DNA from: G963422565 sp963422565
GTDB lineage: Bacteria; Pseudomonadota; Alphaproteobacteria; MPNO01
Assembly (NCBI GenBank): GCA_963422565.1
Contig: OY730228.1
Span: 2,666,001 to 2,730,000, forward strand
Direction: 5' to 3'
DNA length: 64,000 bases
Numbering within the stretch: the first letter of the stretch is position 1; each line of letters begins with the position of its first letter. Under the pieces are notes generated by a model. That model searched no databases and was not told the origin of the DNA. It saw only the letters and a list, made by a program, of their open reading frames with translations. The translations under genes were made by a program, and so were the position numbers. This document shows positions 1-8,762 of this stretch, one piece after another.

Positions 1-531
1 ATCCTGCGACAGCACATGATGCAGATGCGAGATATGGGCGATGCAGAGACCCTGGGATTCGATGACGAACATCGAGTTGTTGTTGGAGAGCCTACCGCCG
101 AACTCCGAGATGTTGGTCGGGACGCTGCGGACGCGCAGATCCTTCACCGCGACATTGTGGCGGGCGAGCCCGCCCTGCGGGTCCCAGCCGCGCAGCACGT
201 GCGGGATCGCCGGGTCGGGGAAATGGCTGAAATGCGTGTCGTGCGCCCGGTTCATCGTCGCGAAGGTCGGCGGGCGCGGCGGGCGCACATAGTCATTGTA
301 GTCGGTGGCGACCAGCACGCCGTCCGGCGACTCCACCTCGAACGTCGAATGGCCGATATAGGCGATGCGCAGATGATGGGGTCGGACCGAGGCCGGCTGG
401 AAGGAGGCCGGGACCACGCGCGCGGGCGCCTCCGCCATCGGGAAACAGGCCGCCGCCGCGGCGCCCGCCAGGCTCGCCAGCCCGGCGGCGACGCCCAGCC
501 CCAGGAGGGCTTCGCCAATCCATGACCGCAT
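1..531 (-). CDS. MBL-fold metallo-hydrolase, UlaG-like (partial)
   Basis: The gene is open at the window edge; 177 codons are visible from ATG at 531. The N-terminus is a hydrophobic Ala/Gly/Leu segment ending near Cys29, which looks like a signal peptide. The mature part begins with 'IAYIGHSTFEVESPDG', the usual first strand of UlaG/COG2220-type metallo-beta-lactamase folds. Further on come 'MNRAHDTHFSHFPDP' and 'GLCIAHISHLHHVLS', matching the conserved histidine regions of this subfamily. The C-terminal half, with the remaining metal ligands, lies outside the window. Substrate unknown. Probably an exported Zn or Mn hydrolase. Confidence 0.75.
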   Translation of the reverse strand, partial: MRSWIGEALLGLGVAAGLASLAGAAAAACFPMAEAPARVVPASFQPASVRPHHLRIAYIGHSTFEVESPDGVLVATDYNDYVRPPRPPTFATMNRAHDTHFSHFPDPAIPHVLRGWDPQGGLARHNVAVKDLRVRSVPTNISEFGGRLSNNNSMFVIESQGLCIAHISHLHHVLSQD

Positions 532-667
532 CGACCGTCTCCCGTGCCCGACGGCGGCGCGCCGCAAGCGGGCCGCCCGCGCTATTTTGCCGCCAAGCGG
601 GCGGGGCGCGTCAAGCGATTGCGCGCGGCCGGCGACTCGGGGAGACTGGCGGCGCGAGGAGCGGCCG

Positions 668-1345
668 ATGAGCGACATGTCGACCCGCGAGGGCCATCGT
701 AAACGGCTGCGGGACCGGTTTTTGAAGGGCGGCGGTCCCGCGCTGGCCGATTACGAGCTGCTCGAGCTCATCCTGTTCGCAATCCAGCGCCGGGACACCA
801 AGCCGCTAGCGAACCTACTGATCCGTCGTTTCGGGTCTCTGCCGGGGGTTCTGTGCGCCCGCCACGAAGAGCTCGCGGCCGTCGACGGCATCGGCGATGC
901 GGCCGCGGCGGCGCTGCTCGCGGCCGCCGAGGCGGCGCGCCGGCTTGCCCGCGAAGAGGTCATCGAGGGGGAGATCCTGAGCTCCTGGGAGCGGGTGATC
1001 GACTATCTGCGCATCGTGATGGCGCACCAGAAGACCGAGAGCTTCCGGGTCCTCTTCCTCGACACGCGGAACCGGCTGATCGAGGATGAAGAGCAGCAGC
1101 GGGGCACGGTCAACCACACCCCGATCTATCCGCGCCAGATCGTGGCGCGCGCGCTCGAGCTCAACGCCACCGCCGTCATCCTCGTGCATAACCACCCGTC
1201 GGGAGACCCGACCCCTTCCCAGGCCGACATCGCGATGACGCACGAGGTCCGGGAGGTGGGCAAAGGGCTGGGCGTCACCCTGCACGACCATGTCGTCGTC
1301 GCGCGCGGCGGCCATTCGAGCTTCCGCGCGATGGGGCTGCTCTGA
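668..1345 (+). CDS. radC: RadC family JAB/MPN domain protein
   Basis: 225 residues, the usual RadC length. The N-terminal third (about 1-85) is the helix-hairpin-helix-like part, with 'LADYELLELILF' and 'GIGDAAAAALLAA'. The C-terminal JAB/MPN domain carries 'RGTVNHTPIYPRQIV' and the metal motif 'HNHPSGDPTPSQAD' (two His and one Asp, JAMM type). ATG 668 is preferred over in-frame starts from 587 because AGGA at 657-660 lies seven bases upstream and RadC homologues begin close to the 'HRKRLRDRF' region. The old DNA-repair assignment of RadC is doubtful; a metalloprotease-like or DNA-processing role is inferred from the fold. Confidence 0.93.
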   Translation: MSDMSTREGHRKRLRDRFLKGGGPALADYELLELILFAIQRRDTKPLANLLIRRFGSLPGVLCARHEELAAVDGIGDAAAAALLAAAEAARRLAREEVIEGEILSSWERVIDYLRIVMAHQKTESFRVLFLDTRNRLIEDEEQQRGTVNHTPIYPRQIVARALELNATAVILVHNHPSGDPTPSQADIAMTHEVREVGKGLGVTLHDHVVVARGGHSSFRAMGLL

Positions 1346-1375
1346 TCGTCTCGTATCCGGGGAGGGCACGCGGCC

Positions 1376-2506
1376 ATGGGGCTTGACGCGGCGGTGATCG
1401 GGGGCGGCCCGGCGGGGCTCTATTTCGGCTATCTGCTCAAGCGCCGGAGCCCGGCCTCGCGCGTGCGCGTCTACGAGCAGAACCCGCCCGGCGCCACCTT
1501 CGGCTTCGGCGTCGTCTTCTCCGACCGCGCGCTCGAGTTCCTGCGGGAAGGCGACCCCGAGACGTTCGCCTGTCTCGATCCGCATATGGAGGCCTGGTCC
1601 GATCTCACCGTGGTTCTCGACGACGCGGCGCTGCCGGTCGACGGCAACGGTTTCGCCGCCATCGGCCGGCTGGCACTGCTCGACCTCCTGCAGGGCCTCT
1701 GCGCGTCGGTCGGGGTGGAGACGGCGTTCGCGCAAAGGGTCCCGGCCGACCGTCTCGGCGCCGAGGTGGATCTCCTGGTCGGCGCCGACGGGGTCAACTC
1801 CTCGGTCCGCGAGACGCGCCGTTTCGCAACGACCATAAGCGAGCGGTCGAACCGCTTTGTCTGGTACGGGACCGGCAAGACCTTCGAGACGCTGAGCCTG
1901 ACTTTCCGGCACGGCGTCGACGGCGTCTATGTCGCCCACCATTACCGCTACAGCCCGACGATGAGCACCTTCATCGTCGAATGCGACGCGGCCACCTGGG
2001 ATCGGGCGGGCTTCGCCGGGATGAGCGACGCCGAGAGCCGTGCCCATTGCGAGGCCGTCTTCGCCCCCGACCTCGACGGCCGGCCGCTGATCTCCAACAA
2101 GTCGGTCTGGCGGCGGTTTCCGGTGGTCTGGAACGATCGCTGGAGCGACGGGAACCGGGTGCTGCTGGGCGACGCGCTCAGGACCTGCCACTTCTCGATC
2201 GGCTCGGGCACCCGGCTTGCGATGGAGGACGCGCTTGCGCTCGACCGCGCGCTCGCTGACACGGGCGGGGACGTTGCCGCCGCCCTGCCGCTCTTCGAAG
2301 CGGCGCGCCGCCCGCCGGTCGAGAAGATCGTCGCCGCAGCGAATGTCAGCGCCGCCTGGTACGAGCGGATGGCGGAGACGATGGCCCAGCCCGCATGGGA
2401 GTTCGTCCGGGACTACATGACCCGCACCGGCAGGGTCGGCGATTCGCGGCTGCGCCGGATCGCGCCCCGTTTCATGGCGGCCTACGAGGCCGCGCGCGGG
2501 CGCTGA
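1376..2506 (+). CDS. FAD-dependent aromatic-CoA monooxygenase-like protein
   Basis: 376 residues. 'VIGGGPAGLYFGYLL' at the N-terminus is the dinucleotide-binding GxGxxG of PHBH-type flavoprotein monooxygenases. 'LLVGADGVNSSVR' is the mid-chain DG motif, and 'GDALRTCHFSIGSGTRLAMEDA' near residue 264 is the second FAD-binding GD motif. The last motif and the length resemble the FAD half of salicylyl-CoA 5-hydroxylase and anthraniloyl-CoA monooxygenase. The reductase-like C-terminal half of the latter is absent. The expected reaction is NAD(P)H- and O2-dependent hydroxylation of an aromatic CoA thioester; the substrate is inferred. bioD follows after 17 bases on the same strand. Confidence 0.8.
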   Translation: MGLDAAVIGGGPAGLYFGYLLKRRSPASRVRVYEQNPPGATFGFGVVFSDRALEFLREGDPETFACLDPHMEAWSDLTVVLDDAALPVDGNGFAAIGRLALLDLLQGLCASVGVETAFAQRVPADRLGAEVDLLVGADGVNSSVRETRRFATTISERSNRFVWYGTGKTFETLSLTFRHGVDGVYVAHHYRYSPTMSTFIVECDAATWDRAGFAGMSDAESRAHCEAVFAPDLDGRPLISNKSVWRRFPVVWNDRWSDGNRVLLGDALRTCHFSIGSGTRLAMEDALALDRALADTGGDVAAALPLFEAARRPPVEKIVAAANVSAAWYERMAETMAQPAWEFVRDYMTRTGRVGDSRLRRIAPRFMAAYEAARGR

Positions 2507-2523
2507 GACGGGGTCGCGAGGCC

Positions 2524-3228
2524 GTGGGCGCCGTCTTCGTCACCGCTTCGGGCACCGGGATCGGGAAGACGCTGGTCGCGGCCGCGATTCTCCACCAGGC
2601 GCGCGCCGCCGGCCGGGATGTGCGCGGCCTGAAGCCGGTGGCGACCGGTTGGTCGGCGGTGCCGGCGGCGCGGCAGGATCCGGCGGTCCTGCTCGAGGCC
2701 TGCGGTGCGGACGCGTCGCCGGAGGCGGTCGAGAGGATCGCGCCATGGCGTTTCGCGGCGCCGCTGTCGCCCAATATCGCCGCGGCCCGGGAGGGGCGGG
2801 CGGTCGATTTCGGAGCGGTCTGCGCGTTCTGCCGGGGTGAGATGCAGGCGGCCGCCGCCGCCGGGGCGGTGCTGGTCATCGAGGGGATCGGCGGCGCGAT
2901 GGTGCCTCTGGACCGGCGGCATACCGTGTGCGACTGGATTGCGGCGCTGTCGATCCCGGCGGTGCTGGTCGCCGGTAGCTATCTCGGCGCGTTGAGCCAC
3001 GCATTGACCGCCGCCTCTGCGCTGGCGGGGCGGGGCATCCCGGTCGGCGCGCTCGTGGTGAGCGACTCGTCCGAGAGCGTCGGGCTCGCCGAGACCGCCG
3101 CGACGCTCGCGGATTTCCTGCCCGGGACGCCGGTGCTGCGGCTCCCCCGGATCGCCGCCGCGGAACCGCGCTGGCGACACGCCCCGCCGCTCGCGGACGT
3201 CTGTCTCGATACCGGCGGCGCGGGTTAG
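2524..3228 (+). CDS. bioD: Dethiobiotin synthetase
   Basis: 234 residues from GTG 2524. 'VTASGTGIGKTLVAAA' is the P-loop, followed by 'LKPVATGW' with the substrate-binding Lys, and 'VIEGIGGAMVPL' corresponds to the conserved E-G-x-G-G-x-x-V-P-L of BioD. The enzyme makes dethiobiotin from 7,8-diaminopelargonate, CO2 and ATP. The frame is open further upstream, but that part overlaps the monooxygenase, so the GTG just before the P-loop strand is chosen. No other bio genes are in the window, which is unusual because bioD is often linked to bioA, bioF or bioB. Confidence 0.9.
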   Translation: MGAVFVTASGTGIGKTLVAAAILHQARAAGRDVRGLKPVATGWSAVPAARQDPAVLLEACGADASPEAVERIAPWRFAAPLSPNIAAAREGRAVDFGAVCAFCRGEMQAAAAAGAVLVIEGIGGAMVPLDRRHTVCDWIAALSIPAVLVAGSYLGALSHALTAASALAGRGIPVGALVVSDSSESVGLAETAATLADFLPGTPVLRLPRIAAAEPRWRHAPPLADVCLDTGGAG

Positions 3229-3263
3229 GGCGCCCTCCCGGATCGCGCGAGACGGAGCGATTC

Positions 3264-4487
3264 CTATGCGGGACGTTCCGTTCGGCCTCTTCGAGCCGTG
3301 ACGGTCTCGAAGAGCGCGATGTAGCGGTCCGCGAACATGTCCGGCGTCGGCATCGCCTCCGCCATCCTGCGCCCTTCCGCACCCATTCGACGCCGCGCCT
3401 CGGACGGCATGTTCGCGAAGCGTAGGATCGTTTCCGCGATGTCGCGCGGCGAGTTCGGGTCGAAAAGGAAGCCGTTTCGCCCATCGACAACCAACCGGGG
3501 GCTGTCGCCTACGCGGCTTGCGAGAAGTGGGACGCCGCATGCCATTGCTTCGCAGATCACGTTGGACATGCCCTCGGAAAAGGACGGCATGCACACCGCG
3601 TCCGCCGCGTGATAGAGCGGCACCACATCTTCCCTTTCGGGATGCATGAGGAACCGTTCCGTCAACGACCGCTCGGCGACGGCCTCTTCCAGAGTCTTGT
3701 AGAAATCGTCCATCTTTCGCCGGAATCGCGCCCGCCATCTATAGGCCCGCGGATCGCCGCTCCCGATATGCTCGCCATGCCAGGCGACGACGACGTCCAC
3801 CGCCGGATGGTTGTCGCGGAGGATCTCCATCGCTTCCAGCAGGCCGAACGGGTTCTTTACCGGATGGAACCGCGCGAGCACGAGTATGCGAAGCCCGCCC
3901 GACCGGTCCGTCATGTCTTCGTCGTGCCGGCCCGGCGCCGCAATCGCGCCCCGGACCGGAAATCGCTTCAGATCCATCCCGTTGACGATGAGATGGGTTC
4001 TGTCTTTCAGCTTGGGGGCCTGCTCCGCGATCCGTTGGCGCTGGGCGTGAGAATTGCACACGACGGCGTCGGCGAGACGGTGCAGCATGCACTTGATCCA
4101 TTGCCAAGGGCGCCTATACGCGCTGTCCAGACCGAGCTCGACCGAAACGACCGCATGGTCGCGCCTTGGGAGTCCCGCCAGCTCGGCCAGGAGGCTGGGT
4201 CCGGGCGTGAAGGCGGCGACGACATCCGGCCGCCCGTTCCTTATGGCTCTTCTCATCGCGAGAACGAGATGAAGCGGGTTACGGGCGCGGAGGCGTGTCA
4301 CGCAAATACCGGCCTTTGCGAGCGTCTCGGCGAAGAAGTCTCCAGGCCAGTAGACGAGAACTTCGACGCGATGGCCTCTGTTCTTGAGGCCGACCGCCAG
4401 CCGCACGAGGTCCCGAGGTGCCCCACCCGAGCTCAATTCGCTGATGACCAGCAAGACCCTAAAAGAATCGGATCCGCCGGACGTCAT
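3264..4487 (-). CDS. GT4 family glycosyltransferase
   Basis: 407 residues with GT-B architecture. The N-terminal domain opens with 'RVLLVISELSSGGAPRDLVRL', the usual GT4 acceptor-side start. The C-terminal nucleotide-sugar domain has 'ILVLARFHPVKNP' and the E-x7-E motif in 'FSEGMSNVICEAMACGVP' (Glu305/Glu313). It probably transfers an activated sugar to a cell-envelope or exopolysaccharide intermediate. ATG 4487 overlaps the stop of the upstream GT2 gene as ATGA, so the two are translationally coupled. The frame stays open upstream to 5495, but that stretch is antiparallel shadow of the GT2 gene. The donor and acceptor cannot be read from sequence. Confidence 0.9.
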   Translation of the reverse strand: MTSGGSDSFRVLLVISELSSGGAPRDLVRLAVGLKNRGHRVEVLVYWPGDFFAETLAKAGICVTRLRARNPLHLVLAMRRAIRNGRPDVVAAFTPGPSLLAELAGLPRRDHAVVSVELGLDSAYRRPWQWIKCMLHRLADAVVCNSHAQRQRIAEQAPKLKDRTHLIVNGMDLKRFPVRGAIAAPGRHDEDMTDRSGGLRILVLARFHPVKNPFGLLEAMEILRDNHPAVDVVVAWHGEHIGSGDPRAYRWRARFRRKMDDFYKTLEEAVAERSLTERFLMHPEREDVVPLYHAADAVCMPSFSEGMSNVICEAMACGVPLLASRVGDSPRLVVDGRNGFLFDPNSPRDIAETILRFANMPSEARRRMGAEGRRMAEAMPTPDMFADRYIALFETVTARRGRTERPA

Positions 4488-5518
4488 CGGGAGCCGCCCC
4501 GCGGGGGCGGCAGGAGAAAGCCGACGCCCCAGCTCAGATGCATCGTCGCCAGGACGATCGGAAGCAGGACGGCGGCGGCGTCCCGGCACCGGACGGCGGA
4601 GTTCGCGGCCGCGGCCGTCAGCGCGAGCACGTAGGCGAGAGGCAGCGCCGCCGCGACCGGCCGGAAAGCCCCCAACGGAAGCGACAGCGCCGACGCGGCC
4701 AGGCCCAGCACCAGCAACGGGGAGGCGAGGTGCCGGAAGCGGATCGACGACGGGTGCTGCCGCGCCATCACCCGCTTCCATCGGCCGTAATCCAGATATT
4801 GCCGGGCGAGGCTCCGCAGCGTTCCGCGCGGGCGGTAGGCGGTCGCGAGCTCGGGGTCGAACCACACCGTGAGCCCCCGCTTCTGCAGCCGCCAGTTGAG
4901 TTCGGCGTCCGAATTGCGGACCTGCCTGGCATCGTATCCGCCTACGGCATCCAGCGTTTCGCGGCGAAAGACGCCGAGATAGACGATATCGTCGGTGGGA
5001 CCCTCGCCGCCGCCGACCCGATAGCGCGCGCCGCCCGATCCGAGGGCCGTGACCAGCGCCATCGCCACCGCGCGCTCGAAAATCGTGGTCCCGACCGGAA
5101 GCTGCCGTCCGCCGACATTCGCGGCGCCCGTTCTCGCCAGCGTCGCGACCGCCCGGCGCACATATCCCGGAGGGAACACGGCATGGGCGTCGCATCGGAC
5201 GACGATCCGCCCGGTCGCCGTGGCGAGCGCGGCGTTGAGGCCGTTGGGCATCGTGCGCCCCGGATTGGCGACCAGCCGCACCGCCGGATAGCGCTCCCGC
5301 ACAAGGTCTGATGTTTCGGGCGACTCCGAACCGTCGGCGACGACGACTTCGATCGGCCCCCGGTAGTCCTGCGCCAGAACGGCATCGAGAGTAGCCGAGA
5401 TCGTCCTTTCGGCGTTGCGTGCGGGGATGATCACCGATACCGGCGGGAGCTCGGAAGCGCCCGCGTCCGGCGCGCCGCTTCCGGTCTCGGCACATTGTCC
5501 ATCAACAACGCGAGACAC
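4484..5518 (-). CDS. GT2 family glycosyltransferase with C-terminal membrane segments
   Basis: 344 residues from GTG 5518. The GTG has a strong Shine-Dalgarno, GAGGAG, five bases upstream, which decides the start over in-frame ATGs up to 5731. 'VSVIIPARNAERTISATLDA' opens the GT-A fold, 'VVADGSES' and 'RCDAHAVFPP' carry the acidic nucleotide-binding residues, and 'SDAELNWRLQKRG' supplies the catalytic acid. Two or three hydrophobic helices follow at about 250-335, suggesting membrane anchoring. It resembles succinoglycan-type ExoA transferases. It is coupled by a 4-bp overlap to the GT4 gene, so both likely build one surface glycan. Confidence 0.9.
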   Translation of the reverse strand: MSRVVDGQCAETGSGAPDAGASELPPVSVIIPARNAERTISATLDAVLAQDYRGPIEVVVADGSESPETSDLVRERYPAVRLVANPGRTMPNGLNAALATATGRIVVRCDAHAVFPPGYVRRAVATLARTGAANVGGRQLPVGTTIFERAVAMALVTALGSGGARYRVGGGEGPTDDIVYLGVFRRETLDAVGGYDARQVRNSDAELNWRLQKRGLTVWFDPELATAYRPRGTLRSLARQYLDYGRWKRVMARQHPSSIRFRHLASPLLVLGLAASALSLPLGAFRPVAAALPLAYVLALTAAAANSAVRCRDAAAVLLPIVLATMHLSWGVGFLLPPPRGGSR

Positions 5519-5825
5519 GATGTCTCCTCGAACCGGCAATCGCCCCTCGGGAGCCTGGTCCAGAAGAGCGCACAGCCCACTCCCCGGTCCCCGACATTCC
5601 CCGAGAGCCATCGCCACAATGACGAGACATATATCCTGAAACGAGGCCTCTTGAGCGGAAGATAGGCGAACGGGCGATTCTGGACAAGCCGACATCGCGG
5701 TCGTCGCGAAACGGCCGGGAGGGGGCGCCACCCGACCGGCGGTTCTCTCCTATGTCGGACGGCGCACCGGAAGGCCGATCGTCGTCCACAACTTCCAGGC
5801 ATGCGCCGGAACCGATGCCCCGGCG
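5519..5825. other. Intergenic stretch, no gene seen
   Basis: About 300 bases between the Rid protein gene and the glycosyltransferase pair. Reading frames across it have shadow-like composition and no family motif. A short imperfect palindrome around 5797-5813 (TTCC, then GGCATGCGCC, then GGAA) lies just downstream of the Rid gene and may act as a weak transcript end. Promoter elements for the glycosyltransferases are expected here but none stands out. Confidence 0.4.
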
Positions 5826-7124
5826 TCATTGCGGTGCGGGAGCGTAGACCCAGAGGTCCATCATCACCGTCGCGCCCGGCACCGGAAGGGGCGCGGGAAC
5901 CTCGACGGCGGAGAAGGGGACGGGGCGGCCGGGCAGGCGTTGCCGCCAGGCGCGATGAACCGCGTAGAAGGCCCCGAGATCGGTGAGGAAATGCTGGGCG
6001 CGGACGATGTTGGCGAGCGTCGTGCCGGCGGCCGCGCAGAGCGCCTCCGCCGCGTCGAGTATGATGTCCGCCTGAGCCTCGGCGCCGTCGCGGAACCAGG
6101 GCTGGCGCGGGTCGACCGCGGCTTCCGGCTTGAGCCCGTCCGCATCCGCCGCCATCAGCGCCGACAGGAACAGGAGGTCCCCGGCGCGGACGGCCTGGGC
6201 CTGCCCGGCGAACGGCATCGCCACCCCCGCATCGACGGACGCGCCGTCGGGATGGGCGATGAGGTTGATCTCGATCCGGCCGCCGATCGGGGCGAGCCCG
6301 CGCGCCGCGCAGGGGATGATCGAGAGCGCCGCCCGCGCGTCGCCGAAATGCTCCCGCCAGACCTCGGCGAGGACCCCGTAATCGCCCGGTTCGGTCAGAT
6401 ATATCTGCGCCTTCACGACATCGTCCGGTCCGGCTCCGGCGATCGCCAGCGAAGGCAGCAGGCGTTTGGCGACGATGAACTCGGCCTCGCGGCGGAGCGG
6501 CTCGCCGCCCCATTGCAGCCCCTCCTCGATCAGCGCCGCCAGGGCGACGCCGCCGCGGCGGGGCTCGTCCCCCTGCGCCATCGCCGTGTTGCCGGAAAGG
6601 AAGACGAAGGACCCGGCGGTCAGGGCGGGCGAATAGCCCGAGCTCGGCCGTGCCCGGAGCGCCGCATCGTCGAGATGGCGTACCTCCGGCTCGTCCCCGG
6701 CGAGCGCGACGACCTGCCAGTCGAGCTCGGCGCCCGGCAGCAGAAGGCCCCGCTGGACGATCGAGGTGCTGGGCGGGATCAGCGCTCCCAACCGCCGTCT
6801 GCGCGCGGCCTGGAAGGGGGGCACCATGGCGACCGAGCTGTAGTACTGGTCGGTCCTGACGATCCGCGCGGGCACCGATCCGGCGGCGGCGAGCACCCGC
6901 TCGACGGCGTCGAACAGGTAGGCCGCCTCGCGCCCGCGCTTGGAGCCGGTCCGGTGCGGCGCGCCCGGCCGCAGCACTTCGGCGGCGATGCCGGCGCCGT
7001 AGTCCTGGGCCATGTGGCCGGTGGCGAACACCCAGCCGCCCGCGCGCACCCCCGGCGCGTAGAGGACGCGCCCGCCACCGAGGGCGACCGGGTCGATCAG
7101 CCGAACGCCGGTCCCGTCCGTCAT
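5826..7124 (-). CDS. Protein with three tandem Rid (YjgF/YER057c) domains
   Basis: 432 residues. Three consecutive units each start with the Rid-type strand pair: 'GGWVFATGHMAQDYG' (about 20-150), 'AGSFVFLSGNTAMAQG' (about 160-310) and 'AGDLLFLSALMAADADG' (about 315-432). Units two and three end with the typical 'DVVKAQIYLTEPGDY' and 'NIVRAQHFLTDLGAFY' helices. Single Rid domains are about 130 residues and form trimers, so one chain could fold as an intramolecular trimer. Role inferred: enamine/imine hydrolysis or ligand binding in amine catabolism. ATG 7124 is chosen (GGGGAG 11 bases upstream); ATG 7169 is the alternative. It lies directly downstream of the gamma-glutamyltransferase-like gene. 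Confidence 0.82.
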   Translation of the reverse strand: MTDGTGVRLIDPVALGGGRVLYAPGVRAGGWVFATGHMAQDYGAGIAAEVLRPGAPHRTGSKRGREAAYLFDAVERVLAAAGSVPARIVRTDQYYSSVAMVPPFQAARRRRLGALIPPSTSIVQRGLLLPGAELDWQVVALAGDEPEVRHLDDAALRARPSSGYSPALTAGSFVFLSGNTAMAQGDEPRRGGVALAALIEEGLQWGGEPLRREAEFIVAKRLLPSLAIAGAGPDDVVKAQIYLTEPGDYGVLAEVWREHFGDARAALSIIPCAARGLAPIGGRIEINLIAHPDGASVDAGVAMPFAGQAQAVRAGDLLFLSALMAADADGLKPEAAVDPRQPWFRDGAEAQADIILDAAEALCAAAGTTLANIVRAQHFLTDLGAFYAVHRAWRQRLPGRPVPFSAVEVPAPLPVPGATVMMDLWVYAPAPQ

Positions 7125-7172
7125 CGATCCGACATCTCCCCGTCGATCGGCGCCGGCACCCTCCGGCATCGC

Positions 7173-8762
7173 CTAATAGCCGGCCGCGGCGCCGTCGCCG
7201 CGCGGGTCGGCGGCGCCTTCGAGCCCGCCGTCGGCGCGGCGTAGAACGACGCCCGCATGCCCCATCAGGTCGCTGAAGGGCGGCACCGGCTCGACCGCGT
7301 GACCCGCCGCCTCCAGGGCCGCGACGACGTCGGCCGGAAAGCGGGACTCCAGCTTGAGGGACGCCGTCTCCTCGCCCCAGGTCCTGCCGAGTAGCCAGCG
7401 CGGCGCGGTCACCGCCTCCTGGACATCTCGGCCATGGGTCACGATGCGGCTGAACAGCGCCGCCTGGGTTTGCGGCTGCCCCTCGCCGCCCATGCAGCCA
7501 TAGACCATCGCCGCGCCGTCGGCGAGCCGGGCGATGGGCGGGTTGAGCGTGTGAAAGGGCCGCTTGCGGGGCGCGAGCCGGTTGGCGCCGGCACCCGAGA
7601 GCGCCATGCCGATGCCCCGGTTCTGCCACAGGATGCCGGTCTCCGGCAGCGTCAGCCCGGAGCCGAACTCCCAATACAGGCTCTGGATGAAGCTCACCGC
7701 GCGCCCTTCGGCGTCGATCGCCCCGAGCCACACGGTGTCGCCGCCGGGCTCCGCCCGCGGCCAGGGGAGCGCATGGCCGGGGTCGATGCGACGCGCGCGT
7801 TCGTCGAGAAGATCGGGCGCGAGCCAGGCCGCGGCATCGACCGGCATCGCCGCCGGGTCTCCGAGCCGGCCCTCGCGTTCGAGGAACGCCTGCTTGGTCG
7901 CCTCGACGACGGCGTGGACATGGGCGAAGCCGTCCGCCGGCGACGCCGCGAGATCGAGCCGGTCGAGCAGGCCCAGGATCATCAGCGAGGAGACTCCCTG
8001 AGTCGGGGGCGGGGTGTTGTAGACGGTCGCGCCGCCGAGGGCGAGGGCGAGCGGCGTCACGCGCCGGGGGCGATATGCCGCGAGGTCCTCCGCCGAGACC
8101 GGCGCCCCCGCCGCAGCCAGCCCGGCGGCGATGTCGCGAGCGAGGGCGCCGCGGTAGAAGCCGTCGAGACCGTCCTCGGCGAGCCGGCGAAGGGTGCGAG
8201 CAAGCGCCGGGTTGGCGAAGCGCGCGCCGGGCGCCGGCGGCGCCCCGCCCGGCAGATACAGCGCCCCGAAACCGGAGACGACCGCGAGCTCTTCCCGCTT
8301 CTCGGCTGTCGTCCGCGACTGGCTCTCGGATGTCGGGAAGCCGGCCTCGGCGTAGTGGACCGCGTCTTCGAGCAGACGGGAGAGCGGCAGCCGGCCGCCC
8401 CAGGAGACGGCGATGTCGTGCGCCGCCTGCCAGCCGCCCACCGTGCCGGCGACCGTATTGGCGGCGCGCGGGCCGCGCGCCGCGACGGCGTCGGACGCCG
8501 CGTAGAGGGCGGGCGTCACGCCGGCCCCGGTCGGCCCGCACCCGTCGATCGCCAGCGGCGGCCGCCCCGGCGCGGCGATCAACCAGAACCCGTCCCCGCC
8601 GACGCCGTTCATATGGGGGTAGACCACGGCGATCGCGGCGGCGCCGGCGATCGTCGCCTCGATCGCGTTCCCGCCCTCGCGCAGCACCGCGACCGCCGAC
8701 TGGGCGGCGAGGTTGTGGGGCGCGACGACCATGCCGCGCGACGCGCGCGCGGCCCTCAGCAT
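7173..8762 (-). CDS. Gamma-glutamyltransferase family Ntn hydrolase
   Basis: 529 residues, normal for the family. 'GMVVAPHNLAAQSAVAVLREGGNAIEA' is the classic N-terminal region, and 'MNGVGGDGFWLIA' follows. The self-cleavage site is Thr in 'GGDTVWLGAIDAEG' (about residue 342), giving large and small subunits. 'GCMGGEGQPQTQ' is the conserved glycine-rich loop. No convincing signal peptide is seen, so it may be cytoplasmic, like enzymes acting on gamma-glutamylated amines or cephalosporin-type substrates. ATG 8762 overlaps the end of the metallo-hydrolase gene by a few bases. With the Rid, MBL and GST genes it forms a minus-strand operon. Confidence 0.9.
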   Translation of the reverse strand: MLRAARASRGMVVAPHNLAAQSAVAVLREGGNAIEATIAGAAAIAVVYPHMNGVGGDGFWLIAAPGRPPLAIDGCGPTGAGVTPALYAASDAVAARGPRAANTVAGTVGGWQAAHDIAVSWGGRLPLSRLLEDAVHYAEAGFPTSESQSRTTAEKREELAVVSGFGALYLPGGAPPAPGARFANPALARTLRRLAEDGLDGFYRGALARDIAAGLAAAGAPVSAEDLAAYRPRRVTPLALALGGATVYNTPPPTQGVSSLMILGLLDRLDLAASPADGFAHVHAVVEATKQAFLEREGRLGDPAAMPVDAAAWLAPDLLDERARRIDPGHALPWPRAEPGGDTVWLGAIDAEGRAVSFIQSLYWEFGSGLTLPETGILWQNRGIGMALSGAGANRLAPRKRPFHTLNPPIARLADGAAMVYGCMGGEGQPQTQAALFSRIVTHGRDVQEAVTAPRWLLGRTWGEETASLKLESRFPADVVAALEAAGHAVEPVPPFSDLMGHAGVVLRRADGGLEGAADPRGDGAAAGY

